A stretch of DNA of 38,694 nt from a virus. The stretch covers positions 1 through 38,694 of the IMG/VR virus record IMGVR_UViG_3300023110_000083; one strand, 5' to 3'. The notes beneath the pieces were generated by a model. That model was not told the DNA's origin. It was given only the letters and a program-made list of their open reading frames with translations, and did not search any database. The position numbers and the translations under genes were made by a program. Below, piece by piece: positions 7,321 through 14,132 of this stretch; position 1 is the first letter of the stretch, and each line of letters starts with the position of its first letter.

Positions 7321-8649
7321 ATGTCTAAAAATACAAAAAGTTCTCTTGAAAAAGCTTTATTAGAAGCTAAAGAGATAGAAAAAGCGGCTTTACAAGAAGC
7401 GAGTAAAATTGCGGAAGAAAAGGTATTATCTAAAATAGAAGAAACCGTAATGGAAACTATAAAAGAAATTGAAAAAGAATCTTTAAGTGAATCAGTATCT
7501 ATTGACGTAGGAGATGCAGACGTTTCTATTAGCGTTAAGGATGGAGTTGCGTCTATAGATGTTGATGCTGATGAAGAAGATTTAACCATAACTCAAAAAG
7601 AAGAAGACGAAGAAGTTGAAGATGTAGAGGATATGGAAGACGAAGAAAAAGAGGACAAAGAAGACAAAGAAGACGAAGAGGAAGATGACGAAGAGCTTTT
7701 TGAAGTATCAGGATTGTTTGAAGAAGAAGAAGCTCCTGCTGAAGAAGAGGCTCCTGCAGAAGAAGCTCCTGCTGAAGAAGAGGCTCCTGCAGAAGAAGAA
7801 GCTCCTGCAGAAGAAGAAGCTCCTGCAGAAGAAGAAGGTGGTTCAACTGCTACAGTAGAAGTTCCTACTGCGTCTGCAATAGAAGATTTATCTTCAAAAT
7901 TAGACACTATACTTTCAAAGTTAGAGCAGCCAGAAGAAGACGCTGCTGAAGCTAACGCTGCTAAAGAAGCTCCTGCAAAAGAAGGAGAAGACGAAGAAGC
8001 TGTTAGTCCTGAAGGTGAAATTGAAATTGTTGATGATGAAACTGAAGAAATGGTTTCTGAACTTATGGATGAAATTGAAATTGTTGATGAAGAAGAAACA
8101 ATGGAAGAAGTAATGGGAGTAGGTAGTGGTGTACAAAGAGCTTTTGGAAATGGTAATCATAGAGAAAAAGACGGACATCATGCACCTGTAGCTCCTGTAC
8201 ATGGAGAAAGAATGAATGAAAATAAAGCTCATGAAGAGGCAAAATTAGCCGAGTTAGAAAAGGAAAACGAAAGTTTAAGAGAATCCCTTAAGGAGTACAA
8301 AGAATCGTTTAAAGTACTTCGTAAACAAATTAATGAGGTTCAAGTTTTTAATGCAAAGTTAGCTTATGTTAACAAGTTGTTTTCAAAGGGAGGTTTAACA
8401 AACGATGAAAAAGTTCAAATCGCTGAGAATTTTGACAAAACGAACACAGTTGAAGAAGCTAAAGTTCTTTATAACAAAATTGTTGGTGAAAATAAAACTA
8501 TTTCTGAGAGTAAAACTGAACAACTAAAAAGCAAATTAAAATCTAATAACCCTGCTGTTATAAGCTCTACAAAATCTGAAGCTTTATATGAAAGCAAAGA
8601 GATTTCTAGAATGAAACAACTAGCAGGAATTAAAACCTTAAACGATTAA
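7321..8649 (+). CDS. gp22: Prohead core scaffold protein (T4 gp22-like)
   Basis: 442 residues from the ATG at 7321; the frame is open from a TTG at 7288, but that lies inside the promoter-like motif. The protein is very acidic. Residues ~99-135 are nearly all Asp/Glu/Lys. Residues ~136-175 are a run of EEEAPAE repeats, and a long coiled coil covers ~303-360 (KLAELEKENESLRESLKEYK). The C-terminus ends with SRMKQLAGIKTLND, a tail I associate with T4-type scaffold proteins of marine phages. It should form the inner core around which the gp23 shell assembles and then be digested by the gp21-like protease. Neighbours on both sides support this. It is longer than T4 gp22 (269 residues), mainly through the acidic repeats. 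Confidence 0.88.
   Translation: MSKNTKSSLEKALLEAKEIEKAALQEASKIAEEKVLSKIEETVMETIKEIEKESLSESVSIDVGDADVSISVKDGVASIDVDADEEDLTITQKEEDEEVEDVEDMEDEEKEDKEDKEDEEEDDEELFEVSGLFEEEEAPAEEEAPAEEAPAEEEAPAEEEAPAEEEAPAEEEGGSTATVEVPTASAIEDLSSKLDTILSKLEQPEEDAAEANAAKEAPAKEGEDEEAVSPEGEIEIVDDETEEMVSELMDEIEIVDEEETMEEVMGVGSGVQRAFGNGNHREKDGHHAPVAPVHGERMNENKAHEEAKLAELEKENESLRESLKEYKESFKVLRKQINEVQVFNAKLAYVNKLFSKGGLTNDEKVQIAENFDKTNTVEEAKVLYNKIVGENKTISESKTEQLKSKLKSNNPAVISSTKSEALYESKEISRMKQLAGIKTLND
7726..7845 (+). repeat. Tandem Glu-Ala-Pro repeats inside the scaffold gene
   Basis: About 120 bases of in-frame repeats of GCTCCTGCTGAAGAAGAG-type units encode EEEAPAE. Unit length varies slightly, which suggests slippage or unequal recombination. 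The opposite strand has long open frames here that are only shadows of this repeat. Confidence 0.85.
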
Positions 8650-8684
8650 AATTAAACTAAACTAAACTTTTAAAATTTAAAAAA

Positions 8685-10250
8685 ATGAGTGAATTATTAA
8701 ACAGTGGTAATGTTGGTTTAACGAACTTAAGAACTCTTTCAGAGCAAAGAAAAGAGATTGTCTCTAACTGGGACAGGTCTGGTCTTTTGGAAGGTCTTGG
8801 AGGTTCTAAAAAATCTAACGTTGCTCAATTATTAGAAAACCAAGCGTCTCACATGCTTAATGAGGTGACTCTTGATTCGTCTGCAGGTCGTTTTGACACT
8901 GTAGCGTTCCCAATGGTAAGAAGAATCTTCTCAAGATTACTTGCTAACGAAATCGTATCTGTACAGCCTTTAGCGCTTCCTTCAGGACTTTTGTTCTATA
9001 TGGATGCTAGAGTGTCTACAGACAAAGTAGCTCCTGCTAACACTGCTAACGGTCAAGCTGGTCCTACTTTCTCTAACGACTCTGCTTACGAGAGATTTTA
9101 TGACAACAGAGGTCAAACTGCATCTTTTGGTACTGGTACAACTGCTTCTGGTACTTCAATATCTTATACGTCTGGTTCTACTGAATTAGTTGGAGGTCTT
9201 ATTACTGACACTTTTACTTTAGGTGCTGACTTTGATATCAACGTACAACAATCTAGCTCTACGCTTAGATTTGTTCCTACTGGTGATGTTGTTTATAACA
9301 ACTCAACTGTAACTGCTGCTGGTGGAAGCATTAAGTACTATTCTCAACTTCAAACTTGGGGGTCTGACCAATTTGCTAACCAACAAGCAAGAGTTGTTCT
9401 TGACGTAAGACCTGCTGGTGTTTATGGTTCTGACTTTGATGAGTCATTACTTGCTGACTTCGAAGTATTCCCAGTATACGAAGTATTCAACGACTTAGAA
9501 GCTAAGTCAGAGATGAGCGAGCTTACAATCAGATTCTCTTCTGTAACAGTAAACACTATTACAAGAAAAATGAGAGCTCACTGGACTCCTGAACTTGCTC
9601 AAGACCTTGAAGCTTACCACAGCATTGATGCTGAAGCTGAGCTTACTGCTCTTCTTTCAGAAGAAGTTGCTGCTGAGATTGACAGGGAAATCATTAGAGA
9701 CCTTATCAATGGAGCTATGTTCGAAGCTAGATGGGATTACGCTGGATTGAGAAATAACGCTAACTTCTTCGGAACTCAAAAAGACTGGAACCAAACTCTT
9801 ATCACTAGAGTAAATGAGATTTCAGCTCAAATCCACAAAGCTACTCTTAGAGGTGGTGCTAACTGGATTATTTGTTCTGCTGAAGCAGGTGCTATTTTCG
9901 ATGATTTAGAATACTTCCACGTAGATGGTTCTGCTCAAGCTGAGGCTGAGAAGTATAACTTAGGTATCGAGAAAATCGGTAACTTAGGAAACAGATACGT
10001 AGTATACAAAGACCCTTATATGCCTGCAAACATCGTGCTTTGTGGACACAAAGGTGATACTTTCTTAGAAGCTGGTTATGTTTATGCACCGTACATTCCG
10101 TTGCAATTAACACAAACTATCTATGACCCTAACGATTTCACTCCTAGAAAAGGAATCATGACTCGTTACGCTAAGAAGATGGTTAACAACAGATTCTATG
10201 GAGTTATCTGTATCGATAATATCAACACTTACCAACAAGTATATAGCTAA
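8685..10250 (+). CDS. gp23: Major capsid protein (T4 gp23-like)
   Basis: 521 residues, the same length as T4 gp23, the HK97-fold hexamer protein of the shell. Recognisable T4-family blocks are FPMVRRIFSRLLANEI then VQPLALPSG (~75-101), TPELAQDLEAYHSIDAEAEL then EEVAAEIDREI (~301-335), LGNRYVVYKDPY (~434-446), and the C-terminal LEAGYVYAPYIP plus PRKGIMTRYA (~459-495). Likely maturation sites for the gp21-like protease are LLE at 34-36 or 49-51; the cut has not been mapped. Codon choice differs from neighbouring genes: C-ending Asn, Asp, Phe and Ile codons are frequent, as expected for a very highly expressed gene. It follows the scaffold by 35 bases and is closed by a strong terminator at 10291. 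Confidence 0.97.
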   Translation: MSELLNSGNVGLTNLRTLSEQRKEIVSNWDRSGLLEGLGGSKKSNVAQLLENQASHMLNEVTLDSSAGRFDTVAFPMVRRIFSRLLANEIVSVQPLALPSGLLFYMDARVSTDKVAPANTANGQAGPTFSNDSAYERFYDNRGQTASFGTGTTASGTSISYTSGSTELVGGLITDTFTLGADFDINVQQSSSTLRFVPTGDVVYNNSTVTAAGGSIKYYSQLQTWGSDQFANQQARVVLDVRPAGVYGSDFDESLLADFEVFPVYEVFNDLEAKSEMSELTIRFSSVTVNTITRKMRAHWTPELAQDLEAYHSIDAEAELTALLSEEVAAEIDREIIRDLINGAMFEARWDYAGLRNNANFFGTQKDWNQTLITRVNEISAQIHKATLRGGANWIICSAEAGAIFDDLEYFHVDGSAQAEAEKYNLGIEKIGNLGNRYVVYKDPYMPANIVLCGHKGDTFLEAGYVYAPYIPLQLTQTIYDPNDFTPRKGIMTRYAKKMVNNRFYGVICIDNINTYQQVYS

Positions 10251-10290
10251 TCAATTTAGCTAGAAGCTAGGACGTAAGTCTATCGAAATA

Positions 10291-10324
10291 AAAAAGAGGT
10301 CAGCATTTGTTGACCTCTTTTTTT
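10291..10324 (+). terminator. Intrinsic terminator after the capsid gene
   Basis: AAAGAGGTCA and TGACCTCTTT pair around an eight-base loop and are followed by a T-run. The A-run on the left makes it usable from the minus side too, where the antisense gene at 10343 converges. Confidence 0.9.
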
Positions 10325-10342
10325 GTTTATAATAATTAGATT

Positions 10343-10591
10343 TTATTTCTTTTCAAATCCACACTCTTTAAGAAAACTTTGACCAACAGGAGAGCCAAGC
10401 CATTGAATAGTTGAAATCATAATTTTCTTTTCTCTTTCTGAAAGATATTCTAAAGGATTTCCTTTATTGTCGATTTGTAGAGAAATTCTTTCCATAGTAT
10501 CATTATTATAAGAACAGTGTTTAATAAATTTATCATGAATTTCCTTTTCTAAAGGATTGCTTTCGTGTCTATATATTTTATTTCCTTTCAT
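10343..10591 (-). CDS. Small conserved-looking protein, function unknown
   Basis: 82 residues from the ATG at 10589-10591. It contains a helical N-terminal part (NPLEKEIHDKFIKHC) and a C-terminal segment, STIQWLGSPVGQSFLKECGF, that I recall as recurring in small phage and plasmid proteins without known function. It is the last gene of the minus-strand island, two bases downstream of the lipoprotein gene, so the two are one transcript. It lacks a signal peptide and is probably cytoplasmic. Confidence 0.72.
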   Translation of the reverse strand: MKGNKIYRHESNPLEKEIHDKFIKHCSYNNDTMERISLQIDNKGNPLEYLSEREKKIMISTIQWLGSPVGQSFLKECGFEKK

Positions 10592-10593
10592 AA

Positions 10594-11052
10594 TTAAAAA
10601 GGGTATTTTTTATCTAAAACAAGTTTAACTGAATCATTTTCTACTCTAACATTTATTTCAAAAGCTCTTTTTGTAGCAAATTCACTATTCAAATAATGCA
10701 TAATATAGTTTGATTCATCTATTTTTTCAAGATTTTTCAATTTTGAATTAGACATATTAGTAAAAGAGTCTTCATAGTATTTCTTCAACTCTTCTTTTCC
10801 GTATTTTTTTATACTTTCAGAAGCGGTAAAGTTTACCATTTCTTCATAATTTCCTAATTTTCTTAAAGATTTAAAGAAGCTTAAAAAATCTGTACCATAA
10901 ATTATGGCAGGATTTGAAAATTGTGAATTTGATTCAACTTTTTCAGTTTTTGTTTCAATTTTTATTTCTGATTTTAAATTTTCTTTCTTTACTTCTTCAC
11001 TGCAAGAAAATAAAAATAAACTAGACGATAATAAAAGGATTAAATTTTTCAT
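10594..11052 (-). CDS. Phage-encoded lipoprotein, possibly surface-exposed
   Basis: 152 residues. The N-terminus is a clear lipoprotein signal: MKN, a hydrophobic stretch to residue 16, and lipobox LFSC with the lipidated Cys17. The mature protein begins C-S-E-E. In flavobacteria an acidic patch just after the Cys (for example S-D-D in Flavobacterium) sends lipoproteins to the outer surface, so surface display is plausible here. Residues ~48-152 look like a small alpha+beta domain of NTF2/DUF4878 type (FLSFFKSLRKLGNYEEMV, later strands FEINVRVENDSVKLVL); this is a weak fold guess. Phage lipoproteins often block superinfection by masking receptors or injection, which would fit. It lies downstream of the UVR-motif gene on the same strand. 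Confidence 0.82.
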   Translation of the reverse strand: MKNLILLLSSSLFLFSCSEEVKKENLKSEIKIETKTEKVESNSQFSNPAIIYGTDFLSFFKSLRKLGNYEEMVNFTASESIKKYGKEELKKYYEDSFTNMSNSKLKNLEKIDESNYIMHYLNSEFATKRAFEINVRVENDSVKLVLDKKYPF

Positions 11053-11106
11053 TTTTTTTTAATTTTATTGTTAATGTATTATATAAACGATTTTTATTGA
11101 AAAATA

Positions 11107-11550
11107 TTACACTTGATTGCAATTTTGCATTTTATCTCTAATTCTAGCCGCTTCTTCATAATCTTCTTCAGCTATTGCTCTATGTAATTTTTCTTCGTCT
11201 GTTAAAATTTCTTCTTTATTTAGAAAACTCTTTATTATATTAACAAATTTTTCAGAATTTGAATGTTCTTTAGTTATATGACCTCTAAAATCAAAAACGT
11301 TTAAACTATCTGTTATATCTAACAATATGTATCCAAATTCTTCATCAGTAATTTTATTTATTTCTGTAGATATTGTATCAGTATCTTTTTCTGATATAAA
11401 ATAAATGGTATTTCCATATTGAACATGTTCTGTTCCTAATTTTTGTATGAATTTTTCATTTAAATCATCTAAATCTTCAATTAAACTTGCTACTCCTTTA
11501 CCTACAACAGTAATAGAATATAATCTTTTGTCTAAAATTTCATCTTCCAT
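11107..11550 (-). CDS. Protein with C-terminal UVR (UvrB/UvrC) motif
   Basis: 147 residues from the ATG at 11548-11550. Residues ~119-142 (DEEKLHRAIAEEDYEEAARI followed by RDKM) match the UVR motif that mediates UvrB-UvrC contact and also occurs in ClpC- and McsA-type adaptors. Residues 1-110 are a separate mixed domain (YSITVVGKGVASLIEDLDDL, YILLDITDSLNVFDFRGH) that I do not recognise. It could recruit or sequester a host nucleotide-excision-repair or Clp partner. It is the first protein gene after tRNA-Leu(UAA) in the minus direction, with an 80-base AT-rich gap. Confidence 0.78.
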   Translation of the reverse strand: MEDEILDKRLYSITVVGKGVASLIEDLDDLNEKFIQKLGTEHVQYGNTIYFISEKDTDTISTEINKITDEEFGYILLDITDSLNVFDFRGHITKEHSNSEKFVNIIKSFLNKEEILTDEEKLHRAIAEEDYEEAARIRDKMQNCNQV

Positions 11551-11630
11551 ATTATAATTTTTATTATTTGTTATTAATAAACTAAACGAATAAACTAAAA
11601 TTAAATTACAATTAAATTAATTTATTTTTG

Positions 11631-11715
11631 TACTCGGAGAGGGAATCGAACCCTCACGACCACAATGGTCACAAGATTTTAAGTCTTGCGTGTCTACCTA
11701 TTCCACCACCCGAGC
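11631..11715 (-). tRNA. tRNA-Leu (anticodon UAA)
   Basis: The minus strand folds as an 85-base class II tRNA. The acceptor GCTCGGG pairs with TCCGAGT. The anticodon stem CAAGA/TCTTG encloses loop CTTAAAA with anticodon TAA. A long variable arm (GACCA/TGGTC) and T-loop GGTTCGATTCC follow. The 3' CCA is not encoded. It reads UUA, the main Leu codon of this AT-rich genome. Its 5' end directly abuts the DHFR stop codon (11716-11718). Confidence 0.95.
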
Positions 11716-12105
11716 TTAATCTATATCAAATTTATATATAATTTTCCTCCCAGAAAAATTTTTTATAAAATTAGGAGCTTTTGTATCTCCAATTGTATCA
11801 TCATTAATTTCAGATATATGTAATTCTTCACATAAATGAATTGTAGATTCGTATATTCTTTTTCCCCCTATAATCCAATCAGGATTTTTTTCTAGAGCTT
11901 GTTCAAGCGTATTATATCCTTTTCCAACAACTATCATCTCTCTTCCTTTTAGTTTTGGTAAAGATTCGTATGTTACTCTTCCTACAAGCAATTTACATCC
12001 CATTGTTAAGTTTTTAAAATGCTTTAAATCTTCTTTACATTTCCAAGGAAGCTTATCATCCTTTCCAATGTATCCTTTTTTATTTATAGCAATAATTGCT
12101 TTCAT
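11716..12105 (-). CDS. frd: Dihydrofolate reductase
   Basis: 129 residues from the ATG at 12103-12105. The frame is open further upstream, but that part is simply the translated tRNA-Leu(UAG). It reduces dihydrofolate to tetrahydrofolate with NADPH and so supports nucleotide synthesis during phage replication. Family residues are present: AINKKGYIG (6-14), LPW (19-21), catalytic-type Asp26 in KEDLKHF, GR-x-TYESLP (42-50, NADPH side), DWIIGGKRIYE (76-86) and ELHISEI (94-100). At 129 residues it is shorter than typical DHFR (about 160) and ends soon after the GDTKAPNF block (107-114), so the last beta strands are reduced. No thymidylate synthase gene is in view. The gene sits between two tRNA-Leu genes without spacer on the 3' side. 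Confidence 0.9.
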   Translation of the reverse strand: MKAIIAINKKGYIGKDDKLPWKCKEDLKHFKNLTMGCKLLVGRVTYESLPKLKGREMIVVGKGYNTLEQALEKNPDWIIGGKRIYESTIHLCEELHISEINDDTIGDTKAPNFIKNFSGRKIIYKFDID

Positions 12106-12119
12106 TTTTTTTGTTTTTG

Positions 12120-12201
12120 TACAGATGGAGAGACTCGAACTCTCACGCCTTTCGGCACATGGGCCTAAACCATGCATGTCTACCAATTCCACCACATCTG
12201 C
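12120..12201 (-). tRNA. tRNA-Leu (anticodon UAG)
   Basis: 82-base class II tRNA on the minus strand. The acceptor GCAGATG pairs with CATCTGT. The anticodon stem CATGG/CCATG encloses loop TTTAGGC with anticodon TAG. The variable arm is TGCCGAAAGGCG and the T-loop is AGTTCGAGTCT. No CCA is encoded. It reads CUA and probably other CUN codons. It lies 14 bases upstream of the DHFR start and is probably cut out of the same transcript. Confidence 0.94.
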
Positions 12202-12207
12202 ATTAAT

Positions 12208-12362
12208 TATATGCTTTTACATATAGGGACCTTTTGAAACCCGCATTCCTTCGTTTTGCTATATGCTTTTACATATAAAAAGTGCAACATATTGCACATT
12301 TAATCGGATTTTTTCCGATTATATATAAAAATTCTTACAAAAGTGCATTAAAATACACTTTT
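12208..12362. repeat. Cluster of short hairpins and an 18-base direct repeat between tRNA genes
   Basis: The 18-base sequence TATATGCTTTTACATATA occurs at 12208-12225 and 12260-12277. Each copy is itself a TATATG/CATATA hairpin. It is followed by GTGCAA/TTGCAC around CATA (12282-12297), then AATCGGA/TCCGATT around five T (12302-12320), then a weaker AAGTG/CACTT pair (12341-12360). No gene is seen in this stretch. The array may guide tRNA processing or terminate transcripts; the function is unknown. Confidence 0.7.
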
Positions 12363-12365
12363 CAA

Positions 12366-12442
12366 GTTGCCCAGGAGGGGTCGAACCTCCTTTTCTAGAG
12401 CCAAAATCTAGCGTCCTAGCCAACACGTAGACGACAGGGCAA
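12366..12442 (-). tRNA. tRNA-Gln (anticodon UUG)
   Basis: The minus strand folds with acceptor TTGCCCT/TGGGCAA, where one U-U mismatch falls at the last pair. The anticodon stem CTAGA/TCTAG encloses loop TTTTGGC with anticodon TTG, and the T-stem GGAGG/CCTCC encloses TTCGACC. It is 77 bases counting the discriminator, with no CCA encoded. It reads CAA, the preferred Gln codon here. Confidence 0.9.
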
Positions 12443-12454
12443 TTTACCTTCTAG

Positions 12455-12526
12455 TAGCCCGTAGGGGAATCGAACCCCTGTTTCTAGGATGAAAACCTAG
12501 CGTCCTAACCCCTAGACGAACGGGCC
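12455..12526 (-). tRNA. tRNA-Glu (anticodon UUC)
   Basis: 72-base tRNA on the minus strand. The acceptor GGCCCGT pairs with ACGGGCT. The anticodon stem CTAGG/CCTAG encloses loop TTTTCAT with anticodon TTC, and the T-arm is AGGGG/CCCCT with TTCGATT. It reads GAA, very frequent in the acidic head proteins. It is the first tRNA of the array and lies only 10 bases after the terminator hairpin at 12537. Confidence 0.95.
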
Positions 12527-12536
12527 ATAAAACAAA

Positions 12537-12568
12537 AAACCTCAACAATTTTACTTGCTGAGGTTTTT
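12537..12568 (-). terminator. Intrinsic terminator, usable in both directions
   Basis: AAACCTCA (12537-12544) pairs with TGAGGTTT (12559-12566). A T-run follows on either strand. On the minus strand it closes the structured RNA at 12577-12670 and lies just before tRNA-Glu. tRNA transcription must therefore read through it or start inside it. Confidence 0.85.
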
Positions 12569-12576
12569 CACATTTT

Positions 12577-12670
12577 GAAAATAACAATATTCAACAAGCA
12601 TCAAAGAGTTTCCTCTTGAAGTAACAACTGTTCAAGCTGTAATTTTGATGAATATGTGTTTGTTATTTTC
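12577..12670 (-). ncRNA. Structured RNA of unknown class
   Basis: On the minus strand this 94-base stretch folds into a junction. The closing stem is GAAAATAACAA/TTGTTATTTTC (11 bp). A second stem is CATCAAA/TTTGATG. Inside lie a CTTGAA/TTCAAG hairpin and an AAGAG-GAAA-CTCTT hairpin with a GNRA tetraloop; the last two partly compete. The tetraloop exists only on the minus strand, which fixes the likely orientation. A TAnnTTTG box (12718-12725) precedes it and a terminator (12537-12568) follows, giving an RNA of about 175 bases. I see no open frame and recognise no known RNA class. It could be a small RNA or a leader that controls the tRNA-DHFR transcript. Confidence 0.6.
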
Positions 12671-12717
12671 ATAAACCAATTAAATATAATGTAAATATAA
12701 TTATTTTTTTAAAATTT

Positions 12718-12725
12718 CAAATATA
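12718..12725 (-). promoter_or_regulatory. Possible -7 box TATATTTG for the structured RNA
   Basis: TATATTTG on the minus strand fits TAnnTTTG exactly. The nearest upstream TTG is 25 bases away instead of about 20, so only half of the promoter is convincing. Confidence 0.35.
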
Positions 12726-12754
12726 TAACGATAAAATTTTTAAAAAGTTACAAA

Positions 12755-13414
12755 TTATTTTAAATCGAAACTATTAGGGTCAAATTTTATTTTCATTTTT
12801 TCACAAAAATCTATAACAAATTCTCTACTTTCTTTTGAGGCAGGATAATTAGAGTGTGCTTTTAATTGATTAAACACCAAATCTCCATTAACCACATTAA
12901 ATCCTAAAGTTAATCTTTCCCAAGATTTTTTATTAAAAAACTTAAATCCAACATATTCACCGTTTGAAATTATATATCTATAAGTAGCAATACAATGATT
13001 CATATACTGACCTTCCCAGTCTAATTCTTTTATATTTTTTATAATTTCAACTTCGTATTTTTTTTCATTACAAGAGTAATGTTTAAATAAATCAACTTTT
13101 TCTTTATATTTTTTTTCTAAGTGATAATCGGAATCTGCTTTAAATTTTTTTACTGTTTCATAATGAAATCCTAATAAATCTTCTTTGTTTATATTAAATA
13201 AAACATTAGTGTCTTTAGACATAATTTCTAATGTTCTATAAGTATCAATATAATACTCAACTAAAGTTTCGTGGTTTAATTTTTTTTCAAAAATATTTTC
13301 AATATGATTATTTGGCAACACTTCTCCATCTCCAAAATTATTGTTTAAATAATTAAAAAATGAATCAACTTCTTCTTTAGAAGATTTTTCTTCTAGAAAA
13401 TTTTTATCAATCAT
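12755..13414 (-). CDS. PcfJ-like domain protein
   Basis: 219 residues. The C-terminal ~85 residues resemble the PcfJ-like family found on conjugative plasmids and phages: GQYMNHCIATY (135-145, with invariant-looking His140 and Cys141), GEYVGFKFF (152-160), ERLTLGF (166-172) and FNQLKAHSN (181-189). The family's biochemical role is not established. Residues 1-130 are helical and unrecognised. The start ATG overlaps the stop of the upstream ATPase gene by four bases (ATGA, 13411-13414), so the two proteins are made together and probably act together. It is shorter than the plasmid PcfJ proteins I know. Confidence 0.75.
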   Translation of the reverse strand: MIDKNFLEEKSSKEEVDSFFNYLNNNFGDGEVLPNNHIENIFEKKLNHETLVEYYIDTYRTLEIMSKDTNVLFNINKEDLLGFHYETVKKFKADSDYHLEKKYKEKVDLFKHYSCNEKKYEVEIIKNIKELDWEGQYMNHCIATYRYIISNGEYVGFKFFNKKSWERLTLGFNVVNGDLVFNQLKAHSNYPASKESREFVIDFCEKMKIKFDPNSFDLK

Positions 13415-14127
13415 AATAAAATTTCAACTTTTTTATTTTCTGAACCAAATCTATTTTTTAAAATTTTCAACTCTGTATTTGTTAAATTACTTTTATTAAC
13501 ACCAAAACATAAATCAGATTCCATAAAATAAGCATCAGAAAACCCAGAAGCCATAAATATATTTGTATTATTAGAATTAGAATTTAAAACATCATCAATT
13601 AAGTGTCTTTTATTTGAGTTTTTATTTAAATAAAAAGATACATTATATTTATTTATTAAAAATCTTAAATTCATTAACAAAAATCTTATAGATTCTTGAT
13701 TTGTTAGTTGTTTGCGTTGTGTTTTTTTTATTTTTGTCTCTAACAACAAACTTCTAGGCGTGTAATATGAATTATTTTCATTAGACCTAATAAATTGCAT
13801 ATCATAATCTAAAAAAACAGCTCTAGGTTTATATTTTTGAATTAATTTTTCAATATAACATTCATTTAAAGAATTAAAATTTTTCTCATATATAATTTTC
13901 CCTTGATTATCTTTATTTAAATATTGATATTGTTCCATTTTTCTTTGTATTCTTTTGTAGAATGAAAAACGATTATACTCACCAATACATAAACAATCAA
14001 AACCTTTTTCTATATAATCAATCATAATTTTTTCAAACACAGCTGATTTACCAGAGCCAGCAAAACCTACAGTTGTGCTTAAAAAATTCTCATCATATGT
14101 TAAATTGAATTCATTCAATACATCCAT
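13411..14127 (-). CDS. RecA/DnaB-type P-loop ATPase
   Basis: 238 residues from the ATG at 14125-14127. The frame is open from a TTG at 14163, but that TTG serves as the -33 element of a near-perfect promoter. Walker A is GFAGSGKSA (21-29) and Walker B is VFLDYDMQ (104-111). NLRFLINKYNVSFYLNKNSN (153-172) occupies the place of the DnaB/KaiC motif with a conserved Asn/Gln. DLCFGV and ILKNRFG (223-228) match the end of DnaB- and RadA-type cores. It is only a core domain, without the DnaB N-terminal domain, so replicative helicase activity is doubtful. It may be a small recombination or DNA-transaction ATPase working with the PcfJ-like protein that follows it. Confidence 0.8.
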   Translation of the reverse strand: MDVLNEFNLTYDENFLSTTVGFAGSGKSAVFEKIMIDYIEKGFDCLCIGEYNRFSFYKRIQRKMEQYQYLNKDNQGKIIYEKNFNSLNECYIEKLIQKYKPRAVFLDYDMQFIRSNENNSYYTPRSLLLETKIKKTQRKQLTNQESIRFLLMNLRFLINKYNVSFYLNKNSNKRHLIDDVLNSNSNNTNIFMASGFSDAYFMESDLCFGVNKSNLTNTELKILKNRFGSENKKVEILL

Positions 14128-14132
14128 AAGTT

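Noticed and set aside
7553-8232. Long open frames on the minus strand rich in Ser, Leu and Phe
   Set aside because: They are mirror images of the Glu-Ala-Pro repeats and acidic stretches of the scaffold gene.
11107-11550. Full UvrB or UvrC homolog
   Set aside because: Only the short UVR hairpin is present; there is no nuclease or helicase domain.
12106-12195. N-terminal extension of DHFR by 30 codons
   Set aside because: It is the translated tRNA-Leu(UAG) and its flank; the DHFR fold begins with the ATG at 12103-12105.
12208-12277. Attachment-site core next to tRNA genes
   Set aside because: The direct repeats are palindromic hairpins between tRNAs, no integrase is present, and T4-type phages are lytic.
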